From: Neolentinus lepideus HHB14362 ss-1
Taxonomy: Eukaryota; Basidiomycota; Agaricomycetes; Gloeophyllales; Gloeophyllaceae
NCBI GenBank assembly: GCA_001632425.1
Contig: KV425585.1
Location: forward strand, 184,013-248,012
Direction of reading: 5' to 3'
DNA: 64,000 nt
Of this stretch, positions 11,301 to 21,058 are shown piece after piece. Below the pieces are notes generated by a model. The model was given only the letters and a program-made list of their open reading frames with translations, had not been told where the DNA came from and did no database searches. A program made the position numbers and the translations under genes. Position 1 is the first letter of the stretch; each line of letters begins with the position of its first letter.

Positions 11301-12770
11301 CAAGTGAACGGTCTATGGAGCCACCACTGCTTTGAACATGACATGGAATCTGGGCTTGCGATACGGGCCGATGGCGAAAAGATATTATTACTCATTCAAT
11401 GTCAGGGTACATAGCAGTAGAGACGCCCCGCATGTTCTGAAGAGACGGTTTGCTGACATCAAGCATGTTGAACACTGCGCTTGCCATACGCGGTTGAGAC
11501 AAATCTAATATTACCTATCTTCACCGCCCAGGTCCTCCATCGACTCACTAATAATGTATGCATTACTCTTGGGTCTTAGCTAGAAGGAAGTTTCTTCTCC
11601 CTACGAATAATATGGTGACTGAACCAGTCAAAAGGATTGATCATAACCGAAGCAAGGTTGCTGTGTATTCCATTCTATTCCATTCCAGAACAGTTTGACA
11701 TCGTACCCCCACCTAAGCCGTGGTCCCCGGTGCTCAATTGGACACTTTGGAGAAACCGGTGCCTCTGTGGTCACTGATACTATCATTCGACCAGTTCCAT
11801 ATTTCCAGAGGTGTTCAACTTGAATCCATGTGAAAGAGTCGGAATTTGGATATTCTTGTTTTTTAGAAGGGGGGGGGGGGGCACTAATATTGGTATTATC
11901 ATGACCTCTTTCTGGTCAATGTTTTGAATATTTGGGACTGTGCATTTGGACAAGATGCAGAATGATGCCAATGACGAGACTCATATCAGACCGTACAGTT
12001 TGAGATGTGTAAAGTGCAGTGTTCCACTAAGGGTGCTCAATATTCATTAATTCTGAGCTTGTTCAGCTCGTGCTACCCACGAAACGCATTGAGAGCGCCC
12101 TATTCCGATTCGTCCGCTGCCAGATTAAGTCGGAGGTTAGAATTTACTTCAACTTTTGAAGTGCCATTGTATCAGGTCTTTGTGGAGTTTTAATTATCGC
12201 TAGCCTCAACTGTCGGAGTTCTGAATCCCCAGGCTTTTGCGCAACGTTCAACTTCGTCAACGTCGTTAACGAACGAACTGGACAGTCTGAACAGCTGAGA
12301 AATGTTCCCCCCTACTGCTTCCCAAATCTTCCCAGTGCTATCGGGTTGGTGTACACGCCTTGGATAATATACAAAGCATTCTCTCGCCCAAAACGGTATT
12401 TTGTTTGCCATTCTTCATTTGGTAGTGCAATTTTGACTTCATAATCCTACTCTACGACTATGAATTCGAATACACTAGTGAAGTAACAACTGGTTTCCCG
12501 GAATGTCAAAATTAACCAGTTCTGTGGTGTTGTTACCCCCTACCAGAGCTCGAGGTTGTATTCTATTCCTGGTTTCCGTCCCTATAATTACCCTTCTACT
12601 CGCTTGTAATTGGTCCAAAACGGTCCGTCGCCTACGCAATCGTCAGGAAATGCATGAGTGGCTCCCATTAATGTAACCGGTCGCCTGGGATCCTATTGAC
12701 GTACGATATATCGAAGACAGCAACGCAGTACGACAACAGTACCAATAATCGAAGCAACAAAGTAACAACG
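8378..12770. other. Gene-poor stretch of about 4.4 kb
   Basis: No reading frame here shows a recognisable family or a credible multi-exon model. The first few hundred bases are probably the 3' UTR of the Ecl1-like gene. It contains a 17-bp tandem repeat (9795..9845) and a run of 13 G (11869..11881). Several GC-rich open frames near 9.4-11.4 kb appear on both strands at once, which suggests composition rather than coding. A 73-residue minus-strand frame ending at 12190 looks protein-like but unplaced. A long non-coding RNA or a divergent gene cannot be excluded. Confidence 0.4.
9795..9845. repeat. 17-bp tandem repeat, three copies
   Basis: Three head-to-tail units of the form TAATAATACRTRGACAR lie directly side by side. 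The outer copies have ACATAGACA; the middle has ACGTGGACA, two A/G differences. Seen directly in the sequence; too short to assign to an element. Confidence 0.85.
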
Positions 12771-14684
12771 TCATGTCCGTGGTGCTTCGACAGGAAGCGA
12801 TACATCTACCATCTCCATGTCTACATCATCCTCATCTTGCTCTCCGCTACTTTCAGATTGCAACCGCAACGGAGCGCTTGGTGCGCTGTCCCTTTGCTCT
12901 TGCGCAGAGACCAGAGCCTCCTCTTCCTCCGCGATCTCCTCCAGCTGAGCTGCCAGAAGCGCCAGTTGCGCTTGCAATGCCGCCTTCTCTTCGTCAGTCA
13001 AGGTGAGCGCCGGTCGCGAGCCTTCTGCAGTAAGCTCGGAGACCGTGTCTTGACCGTGGGCACCTTCTGAACCCGACGAGCCTGCGTTCGACTGATTCAG
13101 CAGTGACCCAAAGTTGATTGCCTTCAATATATTCTGCGCGGCTTCCCAAGCATCGAGGTGATCCGCGTCCGTTGATGGCGCAGTCACATCCGCCTTCGCA
13201 GCACTTCCAGACGTACTTGTGGACGCAGCAGTGGCGATCTGAGCTTGAGCTTGTGCAGTTGGGGGTGGATAGCCCGAATATTGGTAGCCTGGATAGCCGC
13301 TTACATTATATGGGTAAGGAGTAGTCGCATGGAGCGAAGAGTTGTAATTTGCGGAAATACCGGGCGTGTTCGCTGGGGCACTCCCAGCACGATGGGCAAG
13401 AGGTGTATGCGTAAAGGGGGATTTCGAATGTGGAATGTACTGTGGGTCCTGCGATAACGTAACTTGCGTCTGTGTTTGTGGTCTCCGGGTCGTGCGTTTG
13501 GATGTCTGCGACAGAATATGGATTCAGTTATTGAGCGCATGTATACTCGCGAACCCCAAAATCCTGGAACAAGAACTTACACTTCCACCCTCCCACGATG
13601 CATTCAGACGGTACTTCCCATCGTTACTCTTTTCTAACCTACCACGTTTAAAGGCTTTCTGCAGCGCTTGACTGGCTGAAGGTCTGAAATTAGATTGTAA
13701 CGGATACCGCGCGGCCATCCACTGGAACATATTCTTTGGTGCTAAACCGTCTGGATCTGCACAATCCGTCAACGCCTCGACAATCATATCTTCATAACTA
13801 GGCAAATCCTCCGCTGGCATGCCAGGCGGGTCACCTGGCAGTTGCGGGCGCATCGGAGCCGGCGGCTGATATGGCGCCACAGGCGGTGTATGGGGATTAG
13901 GTGGGTAGGAAGGATAGTGCGGGTATGCAGCGGGATATGGGGGATAGTGCGTGTAACCGGCTGGAGGGTGTCCGTAGTAGGACGCCTGAGGGTACAGATG
14001 AGGATGGTAGCCATAAGGGACGTGGGGATATGGCGGTTGAGTTGGGGCGTATGCATTAGCGGTCGATACAGGCGTCGAGGTCTTGCTAGGGCCAGCTACG
14101 GGCTGCGATTCTGAAGTAGATTGCGACTCTGGAGGGTTCCCATTTGTGGTCGATGATGACGATCCTTGATCGGACTGCGTGGTAGGCTTGTTGGCCATGG
14201 TCGCAGGGTTTTGTAGAGAGTCCATTGGCGGTTCATCGATGGGAGTAACGATGGCGGCAGCGGACGGTGTAACCGACTCATTCGCAGCTGGCGTGTGCAC
14301 GTATAGGGCATCATGAGATGAACTAGGTGGTTTGGGCAGAACTGACGCCTCCAGCTGCAGTGCCGCAATGGCGGAGTGGAAGTCGACAGGCCATATCCTG
14401 TTCTTCACTTCAGGTGGTACATAAGGGTCGAAACTCAGACATATCTCGACGACCTGTACAGGCGGCAGCAGCCGCAGATAGCTCCTCTTCAAGTATGTCT
14501 CATCAGTGTGAACGAAATTAGGACTTGGGAGTTCTGTGGCGGCTAATTTGACCAGAAGATATGTAAGGATGCATGTGAGTGAAATGGTAATACACGACAA
14601 ACCAGGCTGAGGCTGTTGCGATGCGGCATCATGGGGTTGTGTTGTAGGAGCAGACGACGATCTGTCGTCGCTGGGGGCCTGCAT
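12771..14684 (-). CDS. H15 (linker-histone-type) winged-helix protein with Pro/Tyr-rich region
   Basis: Three exons. Exon 1 encodes MQAPSDDRSSSAPTTQPHD and is Gln/Pro-rich; a ~52-bp intron follows. Exon 2 starts with TELPSPNFVHTDETYLKR, then a Ser/Thr/Pro linker, then a Tyr/Pro/His-rich stretch (YPHVPYGYHPHLYPQASYYG, later HYPPYPAAYPHYPSYPP), and then the folded block SYEDMIVEALTDCADPDGLA, KNMFQWMAARYPLQSNFRPS, ASQALQKAFKRGRLEKS-NDGKYRLN. That block has the H15 pattern: helix I, helix II, basic recognition helix, and G-KYRL wing. A second intron (GTAAGT...CGCAG) joins to a C-terminal exon with TDEEKAALQAQLALLAAQLE, a coiled coil, and an acidic tail. It is likely a chromatin- or DNA-binding protein, but unlike histone H1 it has no Lys/Ala/Pro tail. 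The exact role is unknown. Confidence 0.8.
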
Positions 14685-15394
14685 TTGTGCAGCTGCACAG
14701 TTTTTCGAATCAAGGTTCCAAAGCGCGCCACCGCGCGCGTCGCACTTTAATGACTTAGGCGTTTCCTTTGACTTTGATCCTCAGATGTCTCTAAGCTTTG
14801 TGTGCTCATTTGTCAATTACCGACCTTACTAGACGCGATTTCGCGACAAGGAGGAATTGGAATCAGAAGCTTTCCCCTCCAGCTCTGTCTTGTCACTTTG
14901 GGGTATTGTATGCAAGACGCCCGAATGGATGGGTTTATACGTTGGAAGGCTATCTTGGAGACGACTAGACGCAAGCTTGCTCGACGATCCTCCGGTACGA
15001 AGGTGATCGATGTCTGAATATGATGGGTGGGCAGTGAATGGAACGAGCGTGTTTCTACGAGCAATATGGCCCCGTCTCACCACAGGAGTAACAACAGCCT
15101 TATTATTTCACGGAGTGGTCAGAAAGATGTGGATCGAGGTTTTATGATCCAAAGTAAGTCCCGCAAGTAACTCGGTAGATCGAAGTAATCCTCCAAGCTC
15201 CTGTGCATTATTACAGCTGCTAAGTCAAAGTATGAAATTGTATGCCTTATATTCTATTTACATCATGGATATATGCGACCATTCTCGTGGAGGATTTCTC
15301 AATGCAGATCCGGGAAAGTAGACGGACTTTATGGAAAGAGAGGATACGCTGAGCAGGCAGTACGAAAGTACATAGAGCGCGAAGCGAGGCCGTT
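14685..15394. other. Intergenic, no gene seen
   Basis: About 700 bp upstream of the H15 gene and downstream of the small membrane-protein gene. Short open frames overlap on both strands around 14.8-15.1 kb without family resemblance. Confidence 0.4.
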
Positions 15395-15890
15395 TCAGGC
15401 AGAAACTTTCTTAAGATCATTCGCTGCTTGTGAGGATTGCTCAGTTTGAGCATCGCCTTCCACGAGCTGACGCTCCTCCGGCGAGAGATTAAAGAACGCA
15501 GCCTTCTGCTCCTCTAACCACTTTCTCGGCTTTAAAACGTGATGAATCCTCGGCAAGCATGCCAATTGCGCATATGAATTGGCACTAACCGGCATGAATA
15601 CATGGTCTCCCTCTCCCCAGTCAGCATAGAAAACTGAGTAAACAACCGCTCCTATAGAAGCCAGTATCAGTCGACGATGGCCTTTCGCAAAAAAACTAAT
15701 TAGTACCCGGTATAAGCACTGCTCTTAGCCAGAATGAAATCTTGTGAAGCAGAGGACGCTTTGGCAAGGTTTGCGCATCCTTCGAGGCATTACGGAAGGC
15801 ATGTTGCTTCAAAGCATCACCAGAAGAAGCTCTCCTGGAGACATGAGAGATCCCATGGAATGTTAGGCGCGGACGAGCATGGCAAAGCAT
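15395..15890 (-). CDS. Small putative mitochondrial membrane protein, unrecognised family
   Basis: The N-terminal exon starts MLCHARPRLTFHGISHVSRR, rich in Arg/His/Ser and lacking acidic residues, as in mitochondrial presequences. The downstream exon reads HRRLILASIGAVVYSVFYAD (one membrane segment), then LPRIHHVLKPRKWLEEQKAA, NLSPEERQLVEG and ends LKKVSA. The splice is not settled. An acceptor GCGAAAG preceded by a perfect TACTAAT branch site is clear; the donor could be GTAATG about 110 bp upstream (giving ...KQHAFRHRRL) or a site much closer. The first choice has normal branch-acceptor spacing. Final size is about 125-150 residues. No family recognised; function unknown. Confidence 0.5.
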
Positions 15891-16678
15891 GTATTATGAG
15901 TGGTAGACTGAGCTACGCGTGTTTTGAGCCAGAAAGCAGTTAGTGAGAGTGAAGAGCATTCCGACAGGCCCGTTATGGTTACTATAAGACTTTCGTCGGG
16001 ACAATCCGATTGGCTGGAAGACACCAACATTGAAGTTAGTTGGTTGACAATAATCCATCTCAATCGTCTGTGCCTCCATAGGCTTTTAGTATCATGAACT
16101 TATGCGCACTCCATATGAGTGATCATTTTGCATGCTCTGGCATGAGACTCAAGAGATCCACTATTCATATCACGCCCGTACTAAGTATTAGTTTTATGTA
16201 GACACCACTGGGTTTCAACTAGCGGCGGTTGTTAATACATTCTTCCGATTGGCACAACAGTACTAAGCTGCCCTAGTACTTTGCTCTCACATACTCCTCG
16301 ATAGCCTGCAGTTGGTACCGTTTAGGTGAGTCTCGGGACAGGGTGGTAAGCGTCGATAAGAATCACGATCTCCCGCTTGAGATATTTTCTTCAGCTCTCA
16401 GGAGATGCTCTAGCGGTCGGACGCCTTGGACAACCAAAGACAATGCAAATATGGCATAGTTGCCATCACTCAACTAGGAGAGTCCTCGGTACACCCGCAC
16501 CATACTGTATAATTTCCACTGCATTGACCTCTGTACTGAATTGATCTTCGCATCCCGAGCATGCCCGCTATTATTCCCACCTATAGGAAAGCGCGAGCCA
16601 TATCATCCTACAATATACTGAAATACACCGATGTAAATAACTACTTGATACAAAAGGCACGCCAGTCCTCATGCTGCA
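15891..16678. other. Intergenic, no gene seen
   Basis: About 790 bp between the DOHH stop and the small membrane-protein start. Only short overlapping open frames are present. It should include the DOHH 3' UTR and the promoter of the small gene. Confidence 0.4.
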
Positions 16679-17947
16679 AGTGGTACTGGCGCAGACGACA
16701 ATTCGAGCCCATCAGCGTACTGGAACTGGTCAGAGTTTTCGTACTAGAGACTATTGTCAGTCATCGTGTCACTAGCAGAAAGTTATTATTGGGCTTACCT
16801 CCCACATGTCGATGGCAACCTGACAGCTCTCCCGAACAACTCGCGGAGCATCCTCTCGATTCATCCACTCCTTGAGATGAGGAAGCACTTCGGGTGTAGC
16901 AATCCCACCCAAAGCTTCCGCCGCCTCATGACGAACCATGTCCGACTCGTTCGTGTTCTGTAGGACCACTAACAATGAAGGTACGGAGTGTGCCGACAGG
17001 AGTTGGCCAAAGACGAAGGCGATTTCGTGCCTGTTTCATCTGTTGGTCAACAGTAAAGTCGTTTGATGACTTCGACCACATACTTGAACAGAGCGCTATC
17101 ATCTGAAAATCCGGCGGAAAGGGCATCAACCGCTGCAGGGGTTCCTATGTCGCGCAAGGCAAACATGGCTCGATACCGTTCAAAGAGCGGCAATTTATTA
17201 TCCAACAATGATGAGCGTAGCTGAGATATTGTTGTCTCAGAGAAATCCTCCGGCGCTGGCTTCCCGGTTAGCAGACGTGAACTGGGAGGAGCGGGATCAA
17301 TGGACGTGTAGGACCTATAATACAGTTGGTAGACACTCTGAGACAACAGTGAAGTGACGCACCGATCCTCAGATTCTAAGATCTTTCTGAACTTTTGACC
17401 CTCTTCTGAGTTATCCCATTGAATCTTGTCTAGTGCTATCTCACAGGTCTCGCGTACGCTCCGTTCAGGATCATTAATGTATTTCTTCAGGACAGCAATG
17501 GAAGTGGTCGATGAAATGGCACCCATAGCTTCGGCAGCCTATTCCTCTCGCCATGATTCGTCATGTTGGCCAGAGAGGTGGTAAGCGAAGACTATTACCA
17601 CTCACCTCATGCCGAACCATTGGGTCCTCTGACTCGTTCGACAAGACTGACTCTAATACCGGTAGAGCAGATGTGTTCTTCATTTGACCAAGACAGTACG
17701 CAAGCTCATGTTTAAGAAGAGCAGAATCATCCTCAAAGCCTAGCATAGGAAGAATCAGTAATCTGACGCATCCGAGTCTCGATGTGATGGTCTAACCTCT
17801 CGAGATAATCTGGACGGCATCATCACTCTTCAGAGACTTTAAAGTAAATAAGGCTCTAAATCGATTGTGTAACGGCACAGTGCCAGACGTATTGAGAAGA
17901 GACGCTTCGAGAGTCTTGAGTGTATCCGAAGAGGCTTCAGCCACCAT
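16679..17947 (-). CDS. LIA1: Deoxyhypusine hydroxylase (HEAT-repeat di-iron enzyme)
   Basis: This enzyme completes hypusine formation on eIF5A by hydroxylating deoxyhypusine. The start at 17947 reads [22 protein letters not shown]-like (PBS lyase) repeats are interrupted by several short introns. All four His-Glu iron-ligand motifs can be seen: [29 protein letters not shown]...[29 protein letters not shown], and [20 protein letters not shown]. The two halves of the protein repeat this arrangement, as in yeast Lia1. Between them lies the linker SIDPAPP. The last exon (after an intron with donor GTAAGC) gives [16 protein letters not shown] and stops at 16679. The start codon is 66 bp from the MRT4 start on the other strand. 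Very secure call. Confidence 0.95.
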
Positions 17948-18013
17948 GAGGGGAGAAATCTAAGATTTTTTTGGCGGACTTCCAAATCTGTACTCCCACT
18001 TCACCCTCCCACC
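17948..18013. promoter_or_regulatory. Compact head-to-head promoter, DOHH / MRT4
   Basis: Only 66 bp separate the two ATG codons, so both 5' UTRs and the core promoter fall in or overlap this interval. A run of T (TTTTTTGG) and CTCCCACTTCACCCTCCCACC, pyrimidine-rich, lie just before the MRT4 ATG. No TATA box is evident. Confidence 0.7.
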
Positions 18014-19011
18014 ATGCCAAAGTCAAAACGAGCGCAAGTTGGTAAGATCGTTAAGGCTGTGTCCGTTGGTTATTCGACACTAATGGTGTTGTCCCAGTCT
18101 CCCTGACAAAAGTCTCCAAAAAGACCCGCGAACATAAGGGTGCGCTCATTCAAGAGGTATGCACGTCCTTCATGATTTATTACATACGTTCTGATCACCG
18201 CATTTTAGCTCCAAGAAAACGCAGAGAAATGGGAATACTGCTGGCTGTTTGAGGTGGGGAACATGCGCAATGCGCATCTAAAAACTGTTCGGAAACTATG
18301 GAAAGAGTGCGTTGCAGTCAAATTTCATGCGAAGTTGCACCTTTGATGTTCAGTCGCATCCGCTTCGCAAGGTAGTTCTGCTCGTATGTTCTTTGGTAGA
18401 GGTGCAGTCATGGCCAAGGCTCTAGGCACAACCCCAGAAGAAGAATGTCGGACAGGAATTCATAAAGTGGGCAAGGTGAACGGAAATTCTATGCCTCTTG
18501 AGGGTCAACGGATTATTTACGTATCTTATCCTCGTAGCAAATAAAGGGCCAAGTCGGTCTCTTCTTTACCAACTCCGAACCGGACGAAGTAATCTCATGG
18601 TTTGACGACTTCCGCCCCGACGACTTTGCGCGAGCAGGCAACAAGGCTACCCGGACCGTAGTCATCCCTGAGGGACCGGTCATGCAATACCATTCCGTAC
18701 CCCCAGAACCATTTCCACACAACGAAGAGCCACAGCTGCGAAAGTTGGGATTAAGGACTGTGATGAAGAAGGGTGTGCCCACGTTGGATGCACCTCATGA
18801 GCTATGCCAGGCGGGCAAAACGCTCACGCCGGAGCAGGCGCAGTTGTTGAAGCTGATTGGGGAGAAGATGGCAGAGTTCAAGGTGCGGCTAATAGCAAGG
18901 TGGATCGCGTCGAACGGGGAAATTGTGCAAGTGGACAATATGGAGATCTCATCTGAGGAGCAAGGTGGTGAGGTTGGAGACGACGCAGCTGAGGACGTCA
19001 TGAGTGAGTAG
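18014..19011 (+). CDS. MRT4: MRT4, ribosome assembly factor (P0-like)
   Basis: Mrt4 is a nucleolar paralogue of ribosomal stalk protein P0 that occupies the P0 site on pre-60S particles. The start at 18014 (ACCATGCC, good context) gives MPKSKRAQV, then across short introns SLTKVSKKTREHKGALIQE, LQENAEKWEYCWLFEVGNMR, HLKTVRKLWKD, SARMFFGRGAVMAKALG, and GQVGLFFTNSEPDEVISWF. The last, largest exon includes PEGPVMQYHSVPPEPFPHNE, LRKLGLRTVMKKGVPTL and an acidic C-terminus ending EDVMSE. The SARMFFGRxxVMAKALG block is typical of Mrt4. The length (about 240 residues) fits. It lacks the P0 stalk-binding tail, as expected for Mrt4. Confidence 0.94.
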
Positions 19012-19176
19012 GCTTATCTTCTTCTCTCCTGCTTTGTATATGGACATGTCTCCATTCCATTGTACTACGGGCGATGATAATATTATCTATGGGATACTTG
19101 ATGATACAAAAAGATGAATACAAATGGTTGAATACACTGAAAAGTTACGAATATGAGAGATCGATACGCAGACTGT

Positions 19177-20414
19177 TCATACAAGCGATTCGACTTCCAT
19201 TCTTCTGGTTTCCGATTCAGACATGACGATGCAGTAACGGCGGGTGGTGGTGGACCGTTGCAAAGGACGACTGGACTGATTCAGGTTCGGGGGCAAGTCA
19301 TGGCCGCGCTGTTTGTTGGGTAGCGTGTTGGTAGAGTAAGCCTTCTCGTGATGCTTCCGCTTGAGAGCTTGCTGAACCCTCTTATCCTGGATCGGGGTGG
19401 AATGCCGAGGGCTGCCAATGCCGAAGTCATAGATAGACGAGTCGTAGATCATGACTCTGATGTGCCTATCCTGCTTCCTAGAAGCGGGGAGCTTCGTCTT
19501 CTTCTTACCGCGCCGTCCTTGACCAGCAGAGAGTTGTGTATAGAAGCCAAGGTTGTACATAGCTGACCGATCGCAAGACCCGTTCGAAGATTCCCTGGAC
19601 ACATCTGGGGTAAAGTACGAGTCGCCGTCCACGCTGAAAGGGTCCGAATACCAAAGGCCCTTTTGGGTGTCGTCCGGGAGAGGCGAGGAGAGAGGCGACA
19701 GAGGAGTAGGAGGCATAGGTGAAGGGACTGACCGCAGGAGATTGCCGAATTTCACCTTGAGGCTTCGAGACGTACCAGGGGTGTTCGGTTCCGTGAAGGA
19801 GTCATTCGAGTTAGTGGATGGCTTAGTCGCTTTCCAGCGCTCCAGACGCTCTGTGGGTTCGACGACGATAGGGGATCCTTTGAAACCGCGACGCTGAGCG
19901 AGAGCACCTAACTCGGTGGAATCTTGAGCGCCGCTGCGAAGAAGCATGACAGGAGACGAAGCGCTGAGACTAGGAGGCGAGCAGAGTTTAGATAGTGGCC
20001 GTGCAGTGGGTGTTGAGTCGCAGAGAGACAGAGTTGCTGGACAAGGGGATTCTTGGGAAGAGTGTGTGTAGTTTGGGGTAGGAGTGGCTGGAGAAGACGG
20101 TGGCCGGGGAGCATGAGAAGGGCGAGGAGACGACTGAGTTGGGTGTCCGTCACTAGATCCTTGGTGGAGGTCAACATCATAACGAATAAATACGTTCGAT
20201 CCCGCGTACCTGGAGTCACCGATGACTGTAAGGCGGCGATGCCTCGATCATCTCGGACAGTAGACCGGTGAGGTTCGTTGTCTGAGCCAGAGATAACCTG
20301 CAGTTCCGAGCGCGCGGTCTTGACGGGACCAGCCAACCCAAACCAAGAACGGATGCAAGCCCAGAGCAGAAACCAAGGTGCGAGGAGACAGGAGGAGAAG
20401 GCCGACGAAGGCAT
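19177..20414 (-). CDS. Unknown Ser/Pro-rich protein with N-terminal hydrophobic segment
   Basis: No family recognised. The start at 20414 gives MPSSAFSSCLLAPWFLLWAC followed by IRSWFGLAGPV, a hydrophobic stretch that may be a membrane anchor. An intron near 20165..20215 (GT-AG, acceptor CACCAAG) joins to a Ser/Pro-rich region (QSSPRPSHAPRPPSSPATPT, then SPPSLSASSPVMLLRSG). The C-terminal half has LAQRRGFKGSPIVVEPTERL, SRSLKVKFGNLLRSVPSPMP, a basic patch GRRGKKKTKLPASRKQDR, and HIRVMIYDSSIYDFGIGSPR. The basic and Ser/Pro-rich body suggests a regulated, phosphorylated protein, but no activity can be named. It is a long open frame with clear codon preference on one strand, so a real gene is likely. 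Confidence 0.65.
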
Positions 20415-21058
20415 TGTGCGGTAGATGGACAAGGTCCTCGGCAATCCCTGTTCATTTTGTGCTCTTCCAGGCGGTCAGCCACAGAATGTTCTGACAAGGG
20501 GCTGGCTAGGTGGACCACATTGCAATTCCACGTGAGCCCATCAACCCACGGAGTCGTGCAAGAGTCGTGTCAACCGCTTGGCACAACCCACGAACATTGT
20601 AGGACCTGTTCGTTGATCAAGGATTTGCGAAATTTCCCAAAGATGCACGGGAATACCACCGCGGCGCGATTGCATGAGAGCTCGGGGGCAGGGGATGTGG
20701 ACAGAAATAAATTATTCATTGTCAGAAATCTCGGTACCACCTTCCCAGTGGGAAATTCTCACGGCCTAAAGTGGCAAATGTTGCGAAAATATATGTTCCT
20801 CTTCACCGAAGATGCCGCCAAAACACCACTAAACATATTGAAAGCAAAGATTGTATAGCCGGTTAAAGCGAGAATGGCAATATAGATATACTACTTGCTC
20901 GGGAAGAATATGTTGAGACATGGAAGCCGGAGAACTAGGACAGATGTGTACAAAATAACACGTTAATACCATTACCTGGCTCGATCACACGTCCTCACCG
21001 CAATTATAACGGCTGCAGAGAGACTATTGTTGACCGTGTCAACGAACCGTAGAGCGCC
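20415..21058. promoter_or_regulatory. Divergent intergenic region, unknown gene / DPP5
   Basis: About 640 bp separating two divergent starts. An open frame of 133 codons at 20457..20858 (plus) starts with a non-ATG-like context and has no family resemblance. Otherwise nothing seen. Confidence 0.4.

Noticed and set aside
11869..11881. Run of 13 G as a possible functional element
   Set aside because: A single homopolymer without context; could be a sequencing or slippage artefact.
12190..12411. 73-codon minus-strand frame starting MANKIPFWARECFVYYPRRV
   Set aside because: Protein-like composition but no family recognised and no adjoining exon could be built; may be a gene fragment.
20457..20858. 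133-codon plus-strand frame
   Set aside because: Lies in the promoter region between two divergent genes and shows no family features.
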